64,000 nt of DNA, from positions 100,425,285 to 100,489,284 of the forward strand of contig NC_134827.1 of assembly GCF_004210375.1 (NCBI RefSeq), in the 5' to 3' direction. This document shows positions 14,001 through 26,478 of this stretch, in pieces (position 1 is the stretch's first letter; each line of letters opens with the position of its first letter). Source of the stretch: Tachypleus tridentatus. Its lineage: Eukaryota > Arthropoda > Merostomata > Xiphosura > Limulidae. Both the position numbers and the translations under genes were made by a program. The notes beneath the pieces are model-generated. The model was not told where the DNA came from, searched no databases, and saw only the letters and a list, made by a program, of their open reading frames with translations.

Positions 14001-17000
14001 ATTACTCAGTACTATTACTGTTACCAGTACTATCACTGTTACCAGTACTATCACTATTATCAGTACTATACTGTTACCAGTACTATCACTATTACCAGTA
14101 CTATCACTGTTCACTGTTATCAGTACCATCACTATTATCAGTACTATCACTATTACCAGTACTATCACTGTTACCAGTACTATCACTATTATCAGTACTA
14201 TCACTATTACCAGTACTATCACTGTTACCAGTACTATCACTATTACCAGTACTATCACTATTACCAGTACTATTACTATTACCAGTACCAGTACTATCAC
14301 TATTACCAGTTACCCTATCACTATTATTACCAGTACTATTACTATTACCAGTACCAGTACTATTATCACTGTTACCAGTACTATCACTGTTACCAGTACT
14401 ATCACTATTACCAGTACTATCACTGTTACCAGTACTATTACTATTATCAGTACTATTACTGTTACCAGTACTATCACTATTACCAGTACTATTACTGTTA
14501 CCAGTACTATCACTATTACCAGTACTATCACTGTTACCAGTACTATCACTATATCACTATTATCAGTACTATTACTGTTACCAGTACTATCACTGTTACC
14601 AGTACTATCACCGTTACCAGTACTATCACTATTACCAGTACTATCACTATTATCAGTACTATTACTATTATCAGTACTATCACTATTACCAGTATCACTA
14701 TTATCAGTATCACTATTACCAGTACTATCACTATTACCAGTACTATCACTATTATCAGTACCATCACTATTATCAGTACTATTACTATTACCAGTACTAT
14801 CACTATTATCAGTACTATCACTATTACCAGTACTATCACTATTATCAGTACTATTACTATTACCAGTACTATCACTATTATCAGTACTATTACTATTACC
14901 AGTACTATCACTATTACCAGTACTATCACTGTTACCAGTACTATCACTATTATCAGTACTATCACTATTACCAGTACTATCACTATTATCAGTACTATCA
15001 CTGTTATCAGTACTATTACTATTACCAGTACTATCACTGTTACCAGTAGTATCACTATTACCAGTACTATCACTATTACCAGTACTATCACTATTACCAG
15101 TACTATCACTGTTACCAGTACTATCACTATTATCAGTACTATCACTATTACCAGTACTATCACTATTACCAGTACTATCACTATTACCAGTACTATTACT
15201 ATTACCAGTACTATCACTATTATCAGTACTATCACTATTACCAGTACTATCACTATTACCAGTACTATCACTGTTACCAGTACTATCACTATTATCAGTA
15301 CTATTACTATTACCAGTACTATTACTGTTACCAGTACTATCACTATTACCAGTACTATCACCGTTACCAGTACTATCACTGTTACCAGTAATATCACTAT
15401 TATCAGTACTATTACTGTTACCAGTAGTATCACCGTTACCAGTAGTATCACCGTTACCAGTAGTATCACCGTTACCAGTACTATCACTATTATCAGTACT
15501 ATCACCGTTACCAGTACTATCACCGTTACCAGTACTATCACTGTTACCAGTAATATCACTATTATCAGTATCAGTACTATTACTGTTACCAGTACTATCA
15601 CTATTACCAGTACTATCACTATTACCAGTACTATCACTATTACCAGTACTATCACTATTATCAGTACTATCACTGTTACCAGTACTATCACTGTTACCAG
15701 TACTATCACTATTACCAGTACTATCACTGTTACCAGTACTATTATCAGTACTATCACTATTACCGTTACCAGTACTATCACCGTTACCAGTAGTATCACC
15801 GTTACCAGTACTATCACTATTATCAGTACTATCACTGTTACCAGTACTATCACTATTACCAGTACTATCACTGTTACCAGTACTATTACTATTACCAGTA
15901 CTATCACTATTACCAGTACTATCACTATTATCAGTACTATCACTGTTACCAGTACTATCACTATTACCAGTAACTATCACCGTTACCAGTAGTATCACCG
16001 TTACCAGTACTATTACTGTTACCAGTAGTATCACCGTTACCAGTACTATCACTGTTACCAGTACTATCACCGTTACCAGTACTATCACTGTTACCAGTAA
16101 TATCACTATTATCAGTACTATTACTGTTACCAGTACTATCACTGTTACCAGTAGTATCACCGTTACCAGTAGTATCACTATTACCAGTACTATCACTGTT
16201 ACCAGTAATATCACTATTATCAGTACTATTACTGTTACCAGTAGTATCACTATTACCAGTACTATTACTGTTACCAGTAGTATCACCGTTACCAGTACTA
16301 TCACCGTTACCAGTAGTATCACCGTTACCAGTACTATCACCGTTACCAGTAGTATCACCGTTACCAGTAGTATCACCGTTACCAGTACTATCACTATTAT
16401 CAGTACTATTACTGTTACCAGTACTATCACCGTTACCAGTAGTATCACCGTTACCAGTAGTATCACCGTTACCAGTACTATCACTATTATCAGTACTATC
16501 ACCGTTACCAGTACTATTACTATTACCAGTACTATACTCGCTACCATCATTACCAGTACTATCACTATTACCAGTAGTATCACCGTTACCAGTAGTATCA
16601 CTGCATTACCAGTACTATCACTGTTACCAGTACTATTACTATTACCAGTACTATCACTATTACCAGTACTATCACTGTTACCAGTACTATCACTATTACC
16701 AGTACTATCACTGTTACCAGTACTATCACTATTACCAGTACTATCACTATTACCAGTAGTATCATCTATCACTGTTAGTTATTACAGTACTATCACATTA
16801 CTATTACCAGTACTATCACCGTTACCAGTACTATCACTATTACCAGTACTATCACTATTACCAGTACTATCACTATTACCAGTAGTATCACTATTATCAG
16901 TACTATCACTATTACCAGTACTATCACTGTTACCAGTACTATCACTATTATCAGTAGTATCACTATTATCAGTACTATCACTATTACCAGTACTATCACT

Positions 17001-20000
17001 ATTATCAGTACTATTACTATTACCAGTAGTATCACTGTTACCAGTACTATCACCGTTACCAGTACTATCACCGTTACCAGTAGTATCACTATTACCAGTA
17101 CTATCACCGTTACCAGTACTATCACCGTTACCAGTACTATCACTATTACCAGTACTATCACCGTTACCAGTACTATCACTATTACCAGTACTATCACTGT
17201 TACCAGTAGTATCACTATTATCAGTACTATCACCGTTACCAGTAGTATCACTATTATCAGTACTATCACCGTTACCAGTAGTATCACTATTACCAATACT
17301 ATCACCGTTACCAGTACTATCACCGTTATCAGTAGTATTACTATTACCAGTACTATCACTATTACCAGTACTATTATCACTATTATCAGTACTATCACCG
17401 TTACCAGTACTATCACTGTTATCAGTAGTATCACCGTTACCAGTAGTATTACTATTACCAGTACTATCACTGTTACCAGTAGTATTACTATTACCAGTAC
17501 TATCACTATTACCAGTAGTATCACTATTATCAGTACTATTACTATTACCAGTACTATCACCATTACCAGTACTATCACCGTTATCAGTAGTATCACCGTT
17601 ATCAGTACTATCACTGTTACCAGTACTATCACTGTTATCAGTACTATCACTATTATCAGTACTATCACTATTATCAGTACTATCACCGTTACCAGTACTA
17701 TCACCGTTACCAGTACTATCACCGTTATCAGTAGTATCACCGTTATCAGTACTATTACTGTTACCAGTACTATTACTATTACCAGTAGTATCACCGTCAC
17801 CAGTAGTATCACCGTTACCAGTAGTATCACTGTTATCAGTACTATCACTATTATCAGTACTATCACTATTATCAGTACTATCACCGTTACCAGTACTATC
17901 ACCATTACCAGTACTATCACCGTTATCAGTAGTATCACTACCATTATCAGTACTATTACTGTTACCAGTACTATTACTATTACCAGTAGTATCACTCATT
18001 ACCAGTAGTATCACTGTTATCAGTACTATCACTATTATCAGTACTATCACTATTATCAGTACTATCACTATTACCAGTACTATCACTATTACCAGTACTA
18101 TCACTGTTACCAGTACTATCACCGTTACCAGTACTGTCACCGTTACCAGTACTATCACCGTTACCAGTACTATCACTATTACCAGTACTATTACTATTAC
18201 CAGTACTATCACTATTACCAGTACTATTACTATTACCAGTACTATCACTATTACCAGTACTGTCACTGTTACCAGTACTATCACTATTACCAGTACTATC
18301 ACTATTACCAGTACTATCACTGTTACCAGTACTGTCACTGTTACCAGTACTATCACCTATTACCAGTACTATTACTATTACCAGTACTATCACCGTTACC
18401 AGTACTATCACTATTACCAGTACTATTACTATTACCAGTACTATCACCATTACCAGTACTGTCACTGTTACCAGTACTATCACCATTACCAGTACTATTA
18501 CTATTACCAGTACTATCACTATTACCAGTACTATCACTATTACCAGTACTATCACTATTACCAGTACTGTCACTATTACCAGTAGTACTATCAGTACTAT
18601 CACCAGTACTCATCACTATTACCAGTACAGTACTGTCACTATTACCAGTACTATTACTATTATCAGTAGTATCACTATTACCAGTACTATTACTATTACC
18701 AGTAGTATCACTATTACCAGTACTGTCACTGTTACCAGTACTGTCACTGTTACCAGTACTATCACTATTACCAGTACTATTACTATTACCAGTAGTATCA
18801 CTATTACCAGTACTATTACTATTACCAGTAGTATCACTATTACCAGTACTATTACTATTACCAGTACTATCACTGTTACCAGTACTATCACTATTACCAG
18901 TATTATCACTATTATCAGTACTATCACTATTACCAGTATTATCACTATTACCAGTACTATTACTATTACCAGTACTGTCACTGTTACCAGTACTATCACC
19001 ATTACCAGTACTATTACTATTACCAGTACTATCACTATTACCAGTACTATCACTATTACCAGTACTATTACTATTACCAGTACTATCACCGTTACCAGTA
19101 CTATCACTGTTACCAGTAGTATCACCATTACCAGTAGTATTACTATTACCAGTAGTATCACTATTACCAGTACTATTACTATTACCAGTACTATCACTAT
19201 TATCAGTACTATCACTGTTACCAGTACTATCACCGTTACCAGTATTATCACTATTATCAGTACTATCACTATTACCAGTATTATCACTATTACCAGTACT
19301 ATTACTATTACCAGTACTGTCACTGTTACCAGTAGTATCACCATTACCAGTAGTATTACTATTACCAGTAGTATCACCATTACCAGTAGTATTACTATTA
19401 CCAGTACTATGACTCTGTTGAGTTTTAATTCTTGTCCTCAGACCCAGGTTTTGAAAACATCACCAGATTTGATGTTTCTTACTAGATTAGTCAGTCAGTT
19501 TTTCATTTTTCATCAAAACATTTGGCTCAAAGTGTCTTTTGTACCAGAGGTGTTTGACAGGTGTCATATGCTCCGGAATAGGTTTAACCTTGCACAAGAC
19601 CATCAGATTTGTTCAGACCTTTATGTACTTGACCTCATGTGAATTGTCCAGGAAGGTCACTTAACTGTTTTAATTACCTTAAATACACTGCACTATCTCT
19701 ACATGTTATAAACTTTGTGCATTCAAATACAAAATATTAAAATCAGAAAAAATGTTTTGTATACGAAGCACATGAGTTCCCTCCAATTATAATAAAACAA
19801 TATTAAATCAGTTTCAGCTATTAAAGACTACATAAGTAGATTTTGTCTTAGAAAAGTAACAACACTGACGAACTGTTGTTACACACCATTTAAATCAGCA
19901 TAATCATTTTTATAGTGTGTTAATTGTTTTCTTTTTGTAGCTTCCCACTTTAAAAAAAGAATTAATTGAAATCTGTTATGTAGTCAACTTCTCAGTTGTT

Positions 20001-21748
20001 TTAAAAATCACTGAATTGTGTTTTCAGAATAACACAATAATTATAACAAATTTTATGAAGGATCAGCATATTTTTAATAAAACAAACTGTAATGTTCATT
20101 GTTGTCATGTTGAATTCTAGTGATTCTATTACATGTTTGACCAGTGGATATAAAACGTTTCACATTTAAAATAAAAATGATTGCAACTACTTAAGGAAAT
20201 AAGACCAGATTGGAGAAACGAAACTTGGTGACTAGTGTTAACTAACAATTTAAAATCTTGGATGAAAGGAACAGAACATAAATTTCAAACACTTTAATGT
20301 TTTAAAATTAAAATATCAATGATATTCTGAAATATTTATCTGGTTTTTTTTTCAAAGACAGAAGAAATTTACATCCCACAGATGAAAGAATGGAGAGGTT
20401 GTAGTGGAAGTGAGCCTCGTTTTCGAGGCTATCCCTGTGGTCTTTGGATGCTATTTCATGTCTTAACTGTACAAGCATTAGAAAAACACTATCAGGGTAA
20501 GAGGAATGAATAATTTGATTGCAAACAAAGCTACAAAGACAAGAATGCATATTTAGAAACCAGACCTTTGGTTTTATAGTAAGAAAAAGGACCACATCTT
20601 TCTACAGTTTTAGAATGCTCAGATAATTTTTTATATGGTTGATTGGAAGACAAGAATGCACAACTTACGAGCCAGAGTCTAGTTGTATTTTTAATGTTAT
20701 TGGAGAGAAAAATGAATTTTATTATATTTCTGTTTCAGAGAGAGCTTTTATTTTCAAGTTAAATTTTGAAATTTTCAGAAAAATAAATTTATAGCCTCGC
20801 TCTTTCTCAGATGTAAGTGTTTAGTGTTTTAAGATTTATGTTTAAAACCTTTACTTGTTTTATTATTGGTGTTCAGGATACTTTAGCTATGAAAGCCAGT
20901 AATTAGCTGCCTTGCAACAGTTTGAATTAAAAAGCTGTAGTATATGTATTATTATATGAATTTGTGTATTTTTAGACAGTAATGTTTTACCAAAATAGGC
21001 CTCATTGTATTACATATGACTAATAATTATGATGACACTAGACTTTGTCACTGTGAAAAATTCAAATAATTTAGTTGTTTTGTTTCTTACAATAATTGTG
21101 TTCTTTAATTTCATTTGAACAGGTAAAAACCCAGACCCATTCTGGGTTTTACATGCTATTAATGGATACATCCAGAAGTTCTTTACGTGTCGAGAATGTT
21201 CAAAAAACTTTAATCGAATGGCTGCTTCTTTAAAGCAGGAGCTTAAAAACCCAAATGACACTGTTTTATGGCTGTGGAATGCTCACAATCGAGCAAATAA
21301 ACGACTAGAAGGGGATTTAACGGAAGATCCTACTCACCCAAAGATCCAATTCCCATCAAAAATAATGTGTTCTGAATGTCATTTAGAGTCAGATGAAAAC
21401 AGCATTAGCTGGAACTTAAAAGCTGTTTTACAGTTTTTGACAGCTTTCTACAGTGCAAAAAATATTGTTTCTCACTCACCTGATGAAGAGCACATGCTAT
21501 TAAAAAAACATAAAGATATGGATGATAATAATGTGTTAGTGCAAGAGAGCAAAAAAGGCATAAACAAAAATCGTCTAGATTATGGAATACTTGGTAGTTG
21601 GAACTTTGGATATTTTAGTAGCACTGATGTCAGCTTATGTGTTGTTCTATATGTGACATCGGGAATCCTCGTGGCATTACTTTATTTCATTTTTTTAATT
21701 CGCCGCAGAAAACGAAAACTACAGTTATTTAAAAATAGTAAAGTTTAA
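1972..21748 (+). CDS. QSOX: Quiescin sulfhydryl oxidase (QSOX), 3' nine exons of a spliced gene
   Basis: Joined exons: 1972-2072, 2971-3122, 4057-4153, 6737-6894, 7346-7477, 7933-8056, 10261-10377, 20358-20496, 21123-21748. All introns are GT-AG and every phase agrees, giving 547 visible residues and a stop. QSOX is an FAD enzyme of the secretory pathway that oxidises protein thiols to disulfides and reduces O2 to H2O2. Visible residues show, in order: the C-terminal half of the first thioredoxin domain (1-83), the redox-inactive second thioredoxin-like domain (about 84-215), a helical linker (to about 293), and the Erv/ALR sulfhydryl oxidase domain. That domain has the GCSGSEPRFRGYPC block at about 306-320, active CxxC at 362-365 (CREC) and a second CxxC at 422-425 (CSEC); the 60-residue spacing matches animal QSOX. 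A membrane anchor (about 510-532) with an RRRKRK tail ends the protein. The N-terminus and thioredoxin CxxC are outside the window. QSOX1 versus QSOX2 orthology is not decided. Confidence 0.95.
2135..2207. repeat. Two-copy 33-bp direct repeat in QSOX intron
   Basis: The 33-bp block starting GTAAAAGTGATTTACGACAG at 2135 is repeated exactly at 2168 and begins a third time (GTAAAAG) at 2201. It looks like a recent slippage duplication. Confidence 0.9.
2971..3122 (+). CDS. QSOX: QSOX exon b: end of thioredoxin domain 1
   Basis: Acceptor TTTTTACCCAG before 2971, donor GG|GTAAGA after 3122. Encodes about 50 residues from HFWANVDKSN to PKHWPTLVPLG, including a helix (ENIETLRHQLIDFL) matching the end of the QSOX Trx1 domain and the Trp-Pro segment that links to Trx2. 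Leaves in phase 2. Confidence 0.92.
4057..4153 (+). CDS. QSOX: QSOX exon c: start of second thioredoxin-like domain
   Basis: Acceptor TATATAACAG before 4057, donor GAA|GTAAGT after 4153. The split glycine codon joins in frame to exon b. Encodes KTIDDVWKAVPQ through LLVELPSSYVGKE; the SSYVG(K/R)E segment is characteristic of the QSOX second thioredoxin-like domain, which has no CxxC. Confidence 0.92.
5285..5310. repeat. (GT)n(AT)n dinucleotide microsatellite
   Basis: An alternating GT tract passes directly into an alternating AT tract inside the QSOX intron between exons c and d. Confidence 0.9.
6737..6894 (+). CDS. QSOX: QSOX exon d: second thioredoxin-like domain
   Basis: Acceptor CTTATAG before 6737, donor AT|GTGAGT after 6894. 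Encodes VILDMSSEKDIKILRIDLNN through LLLLTREGGSKLIA. The pattern of strand, helix, strand and the position of the KIPS turn match the QSOX redox-inactive thioredoxin fold. Enters in phase 0 and leaves in phase 2. Confidence 0.92.
7346..7477 (+). CDS. QSOX: QSOX exon e: end of Trx2 and linker
   Basis: Acceptor TTCAACATAG before 7346, donor AA|GTAATT after 7477 (weaker than the others). Encodes AKEEKYAREHFVKALKEIAK through PVNLVKIRNSSDK. Phase 2 at both ends and it joins in frame with both neighbours. Confidence 0.9.
7933..8056 (+). CDS. QSOX: QSOX exon f: helical linker region
   Basis: Acceptor TTTCTCTCTCTAG before 7933, donor AAA|GTAAGT after 8056. Encodes LYMVDLENVLSYSLRQEVG through LRALQQYLAALSK, matching the QSOX helix-rich region (the MVDLESALxYxLRxEV-type block and the LxALxxxxxxLxK helix). 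Confidence 0.93.
8111..8371 (-). mobile_element. tRNA-derived SINE (family A), near full length
   Basis: Read on the minus strand it starts GGCCCAGCATGGCCAAGCGT, has a tRNA-like head with a pol III B-box-like GGTTCGCATCCCC segment, a body (GGGGGCGTTATAATGTGACG, GTCAATCCCACTATTCGTTG) and a tail ending TTTGTGCGAAATT. The flanks share TATGTAT-T-rich sequence (8091-8100 and 8373-8382), a probable target-site duplication. It sits in the QSOX intron after exon f. Confidence 0.9.
10261..10377 (+). CDS. QSOX: QSOX exon g: helical region before the Erv domain
   Basis: Acceptor TTTTGTTCAG before 10261, donor CAG|GTGGAA after 10377. Encodes FFPGKPHVIGFLKELYRSI through DMLKYMDDIQ, in phase 0 at both ends. 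The FPG(K/R)P motif is a recognisable QSOX landmark. The following intron (10378-20357) is about 10 kb and is mostly tandem repeat. Confidence 0.93.
10689..11151. repeat. 31-bp minisatellite, ~15 copies
   Basis: Unit is GGACAACAAACACCCCTCAG followed by AGCTCTATCTC; it carries the palindrome GAGCTC in most copies. Copies differ by single bases (TCTTGGAC/TCTCGGAC/TCTGGGAC). It lies in the long QSOX intron about 310 bp after exon g and only 60 bp before the 18-bp array. Confidence 0.96.
11211..19409. repeat. 8.2-kb array of an 18-bp unit (AGTACTATCACTATTACC)
   Basis: Hundreds of copies of AGTACTATCACTATTACC and variants (ATTATC, ACTGTTACC, ACCGTTACC, AGTAGT for AGTACT). The unit is itself six degenerate ACT/ATY triplets, so it probably grew from a trinucleotide repeat. 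Truncated units are frequent in 11.2-14.3 kb. From about 14.5 to 17.9 kb copies are more regular, and CCG- and GTT-bearing variants become common. Because 18 is a multiple of 3 and the unit has no stop in most frames, the array appears as kilobase-long open frames on both strands (Ser-Thr-Ile-Thr on +, Ile-Val-Leu or Asn-Ser-Asp on -). These are not genes: the array is inside an intron whose flanking exons are in phase. Confidence 0.97.
19410..20357. other. QSOX: Rest of the long QSOX intron, no feature seen
   Basis: AT-rich non-repetitive sequence between the end of the 18-bp array and exon h. Short open frames here have no splice or homology support. Confidence 0.6.
20358..20496 (+). CDS. 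QSOX: QSOX exon h: start of Erv/ALR oxidase domain
   Basis: Acceptor TTTTTTTCAAAG before 20358, donor G|GTAAGA after 20496. Encodes TEEIYIPQMKEWRGCSGSEP and then RFRGYPCGLWMLFHVLTVQA, the signature FAD-binding start of the Erv domain (WxGCxGSEPxFRGxPCxLWxLFHxLTVQA). This exon lies directly after the 10-kb repeat-filled intron. Confidence 0.96.
21123..21748 (+). CDS. QSOX: QSOX last coding exon: Erv catalytic CxxC, membrane anchor, stop
   Basis: Acceptor CATTTGAACAG before 21123; stop TAA at 21746-21748. The Erv active-site motif CREC is encoded at 21188-21199. The WLWNAHNRANKRL segment (FAD contact helix) follows, and the distal CSEC motif lies at 21368-21379. A 22-residue hydrophobic segment at about 21632-21700 is followed by RRRKRK, giving a type I single-pass protein with a short basic cytosolic tail, as in membrane-anchored QSOX forms. 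Confidence 0.96.
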
Positions 21749-21879
21749 ATTGTATTTTTAACATACTTTAGTAACCTGAAGAAAGTCGATATGTTTATAT
21801 TGTATAGCGTGAACGTTGCAGTTTGTAAGTTCAGGTATTGTCTGAATCAAAACAATTTATTTTAAATTGAAGTGATAAA

Positions 21880-21885
21880 AATAAA
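21880..21885 (+). other. QSOX: Candidate QSOX polyadenylation signal
   Basis: AATAAA 132 bases after the QSOX stop codon, the first canonical hexamer in the 3' flank. Longer 3' UTRs ending further downstream are possible. Confidence 0.5.
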
Positions 21886-24147
21886 ACTGGTTTTGTATGA
21901 TATTAAAAATGTATTCAGTGATCACAAATATCTTCATGAAAGATACGTTTACAAATATATTTATTTTTCTTTGGTTTATTTGCCTAAAAGCAATCATAAA
22001 ATATTCTCACCTTACAGGTGGTGTTACTGATTATGTTAGAATTATGAATATTTGGTATAACATTTATAAAATCCACTTCGTTTTGAAGAAAAGTATACAA
22101 AACTCAGTATTTCACTATTTTGTCTATGAACCAAAACTTGTTGTTCAATTATTATAGCCCTTGTAAATGTAAATATCTAATTTTTTGTAGAATACAGTTC
22201 TGTAAACTAAAGTACATTTGTCGATTAAAGGTAATTTGTGATCATAAATGATTTTTAAGATTCGATGGATTTTTTATATTTTTTTTAACTTTCGTCAGGA
22301 AGTGACAGGTTTAAAGTATTTGTATCAATCATCACCAGTAATTTGGAAATTTGGTAACTTTGCTGACTCCATTACAAAGTATTATGTGCGGGATGTTTCA
22401 AAAACTTAATCTGTTTTAAGATGTACAACGTGTAAGCTTGTTTTAGTCGAGCTGACGTCGTAGTAAGTAAAATTAACTGTCTTGAAATAGTTGCATCTAT
22501 TCTACTTTTTTTTATAGTGCTGTGGGGTACTTGTGTGTTTATATTTTTAGCATTTGTAAATCAGATGTTTGAACAGTAATTGGTTTTGTGTTTATCTGTT
22601 ATTTTGGCTGATATACGTATAGTCTTATGCTTAATTAAATGCTAATTAGTTGTCAACACTCAAGTCTTAAAAAATAATACTCTATACATGGCTCAGTTAA
22701 CCCTTGTTTTTCTACTTTTAATCTGAGGAACTCTGTGAGAAACTGGTTGAAAACATTAATTAAAGTTAATGTAAAGTAAATAATAAATGTAGGTTTAATT
22801 AGAAACTTATGTTTGTATTGTTTGCTCACACGTATTAAGTGCTACAAAGTCTTGTTTACAAAACTGATATTAATATTCAAAAGATATTTTATTCTCACTG
22901 TGTTACTAGAACATTTTAATAATGATGTACTTCAGAGTCTCTTCAAAGGCTTAAATAAAACAAATCTCTTACAATTGACTGTCTCGGAACATAAAACGAG
23001 AGGTATTCTCAATAATTCCTTCTGCTTTTATGTTTGGCTCAAACCAAACTTGTGAAGTCAGCTTTTTTATCAATAACATAACTTGGTTTGTTTGAGTTGA
23101 CCTGAGCCAAACCAGCAAGGTCTTTTTATCAGTAAATGGATCTTATATTTGTAATTTTTTAACCAGTATTTTTTTACCCTTATTATATGTCTCTATAGCT
23201 GTATGTTTTCTGTTTGCTGCTACTTAAAAATATACTTAGTTAGGTAAAACTTGCGTATCTTAAGTTTTTATATATGTATGCCTGTATTATGACATAATAG
23301 ATGTAAAGTAGTAAATGTGTCATTTAGCATTTTTTTAATATCTGACAAGACAGAGATGCATAGTAATGAAGGAATATCCTAAAAATTCGGCTTCTAGCAC
23401 AACATTTTCCAGTTCTTATGTACAAGGCTACTTTGTATAGATGTCTGTATTGTCTAAATGTACTTTGTAACTGAAAAAATATTATGTATATTTTCATTGA
23501 AGAGTTGTGTGTATCATTTCTCGTTATTTTTTTAAATACACTTACATTAAACTCTTACTCTGATACAGTAATAAAATGAAAACACAGAAAGCAAGGACTG
23601 TAGACGATTTAGAAGCATGTCTGTTACGAGCACAACAAAAACATGTATTTTGTTCACACGTTTTAAGTCTTTTGTGCAGAGATACGTGAAGAATATCTTT
23701 ATATACATTTATAATTGCAAGGAAATTAACAGTACTCGCTGTCAAATCATGTGTTATTTTTGTCTGAGCAAGTAATAGGAGTTGAGTGTCACACTTCTAA
23801 AGGGCCAGAAGCAAGAAGTGCTTTTTGGTAGCAATGGGTCACAAGTCATGGAGATCAGATTCACAGTCCAGAAACCTTGATAACAAAAAAAGTTGTTCAC
23901 CATTTAAACGTCTTCAGAAGTCAACTTTGAAGTGTTTGTGTGTTTTGAATAACACTAGAATACTGAACCATTATTTTGCAAGATTGAACAGATGTTTTGA
24001 TAGTGTTACCAACTCTTGTTTCGAAGTATATCATAAAGACAGCGAAATCTTTTGAAAACAATGCTTGTACATTTAACCACATGTCACAAGTGATATATAT
24101 ATTAGCCCCACAATTAATGATAAGCCTCTTTTAATTATTTCTTTGTC

Positions 24148-24325
24148 TGGTTATGACGCTTAACCTACAATATGCAGGTAGTGGATTCAAAACCTATCAC
24201 CAGACGTGCTCATCCTTTAGGCGGGAAGTTATAATGTTGGGTAAGTCAAATGTTTCATTGGTAACAGAATAAATCAAGAACTGGTGGTGGCAATTAGCCC
24301 TCGAGTAGGTTTGGCCTAAATTAAA
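24148..24325 (+). mobile_element. Degenerate SINE remnant (family A)
   Basis: Recognisable pieces in order: CGCTTAACC head, GGATTCAAAACC in the B-box position, GTGCTCATCCTTTAGGCGGG (compare GCTCGCCCTTTCAGCCGTGG), GTTATAATGTT, and the tail AGCCCTCGAGTAG followed by a TTAAACAAATAAT end. Strongly diverged from the young copies at 37-38 kb. Confidence 0.6.
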
Positions 24326-26478
24326 CAAATAATACTAACTACTTAAATGCTTTCGAATTCATGACTTTTGGTTACATCACTTCGAAGAACAAGTGTTACA
24401 GAAAACGTGTCAATATTATAATAAACCCCACTAATAACGGCATGTTATGCGTTTTACTTCTAATTAGTGATTTTACCCACTTGTTTTGGAACAGGATCAA
24501 AGGTGACCCCGCTGTGATACAATACATGATCTCCATCGAGAGAAGACAACAAAAATCAAGTTCATAATTTGATGTTAAAAGGGCAGTGACCTGGCTCAGA
24601 AAGGGAGAGACAAACAAAACAGTTATTACAAGATATTCGTTTTGAATTCTTTCAGTTAAAAATTTGGTATAGATACATTACAAACGTTCTTTGTAGTTGA
24701 GTTTCAGGGCTTACAACGTCAAAGTTAGGGCTACAATTCCATTTCGCAGTTTTGTATTTAAATGGAAGATAGGCGACATTATAATACTGGCACTGAATTA
24801 GTTATATGAAAATAATTAACTTATTCAAGAGTTACTGGATTTCCTTAAAAATATTGTTGGCGTTCAATCACCAAGATATTTGTAAGATATCGTGAATTGT
24901 ATGTTAACGTTTAAATAGAATGGTATTCGTTTAAAAAGTATATGGTATTTAAATATCTTTTAGTACTTTGTGAAGAAGAGAAACCTACTTGAAGTTAAAA
25001 TATATCTCAGGACGGCTGGTATGGGTGTTAACTGTTTTACTAATAAAGCAGAGAAAAACATTTCGACCTTCTTAGGTAATCTCCCGAGACACATTTTTAT
25101 CTGTTAGTACGTATTATTTTTATTTATTTATTTTGCTACGTCTATCTAAAACTGCTAAGAGATGTCACCAGTGATGATACATCATTGCGACAGAATAAGA
25201 AATGTGGTTAAAAATGTATCTGTCTGGGTTTATGTATTTACAGAAGCTGGGTTAGCATATACTGTTTAAAAATGGAAAATTTAATTGAATTAATATTGTT
25301 ATAAATTTCAATACATTCATCCAAGTAACTGAGATAAAACGAAAGCAAATTTAAAGATCAGCTAAGGTGTACGTGATTTCTTAAATGTTTGTAGAACAAG
25401 CCAATAAGTGATTTTTAGCCATGGCATAGCGATTCATTGAACGGCTCTGAGTTGTTAGTTTTTACCAAGTACACATAGCTACCGCTTATTTCCGCCATCC
25501 CTTGACCGATATGAGATCTAATAACAGGTTTGGACTCAGGATGTCAAACCCTTTTAAATGATACATTTGACTAACCACGCCCAAGGCCTCGTACATTAAT
25601 TTATTCTAGTCCTGCCTAAAATGATTTCAATTTGAAGATAGGCTTAAATTCTGACTGATTCGCCCTCGCTTAATATTGCTGACTCACAAAATATAGTTAA
25701 TAAAGGGGGTGGTTCTTAGATTAATTTACTCTAATACTGCCTGAAAAAAATCAAGAGTTACGGCTATCGAAAATTCCCACTTATTTTTATATCTTCTCAC
25801 TTAAACACCGAAATTGCATACATCCGTTTAACACCTACTGCTGGGACAGTTTTGTACTGGATATATCATCGATGTTTATCACAGCGTGTTAAAAGGGCAC
25901 GTAGATTTTTCTCTATATATAAATGTAATATTTCACGTAACATGACAAATATATTGCATCTTCGTGAGTCAGAAGGAAGTTAACGAACAGGCTGAAATCC
26001 GGGGTTGGACCATTTCTGGTGAATAGATCACAGATAGAAAACTGTGTACGTTTTCGCTGAAACAAACTGGCTTGTCGTCTGTATTTCACGTCACGTAACT
26101 AGAATGACTAAACCGCCGTCTTGAGGTGGATCCAAGTATTATCGAAGTTTTATTATCCTGCATATTTAAATTTTACGTATGCTATCCAAACAAAGTGTTG
26201 AATGTCGGTTAAATAGTGTGTGATTGATGTAACAAAATACTTTACATTTCTTTCCTATAAACTGTTTATTTAAAACTGGATAAAAAGAAAATGTATTAAG
26301 AAGTTTCTAATTGTAAAATTATATATGGAAATTCATAATGTTTGAAGTTATAATACGTTGTTATTGTTCTCTTAGTGCGGAGTGACACAATGGGATATTC
26401 ACTTCCTGTCCCCCATGAAAATCAAATCTCGAATCTTGGTGCTGTAAGTCAAGAAAACTACCGAGGACCAAAGAAATG

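Noticed and set aside
11173-18585. An open frame of about 2470 codons on the + strand and several of 400-800 codons on the - strand
   Set aside because: They are translations of the 18-bp tandem repeat. The unit is a multiple of three and has few stops, and the block lies inside a QSOX intron.
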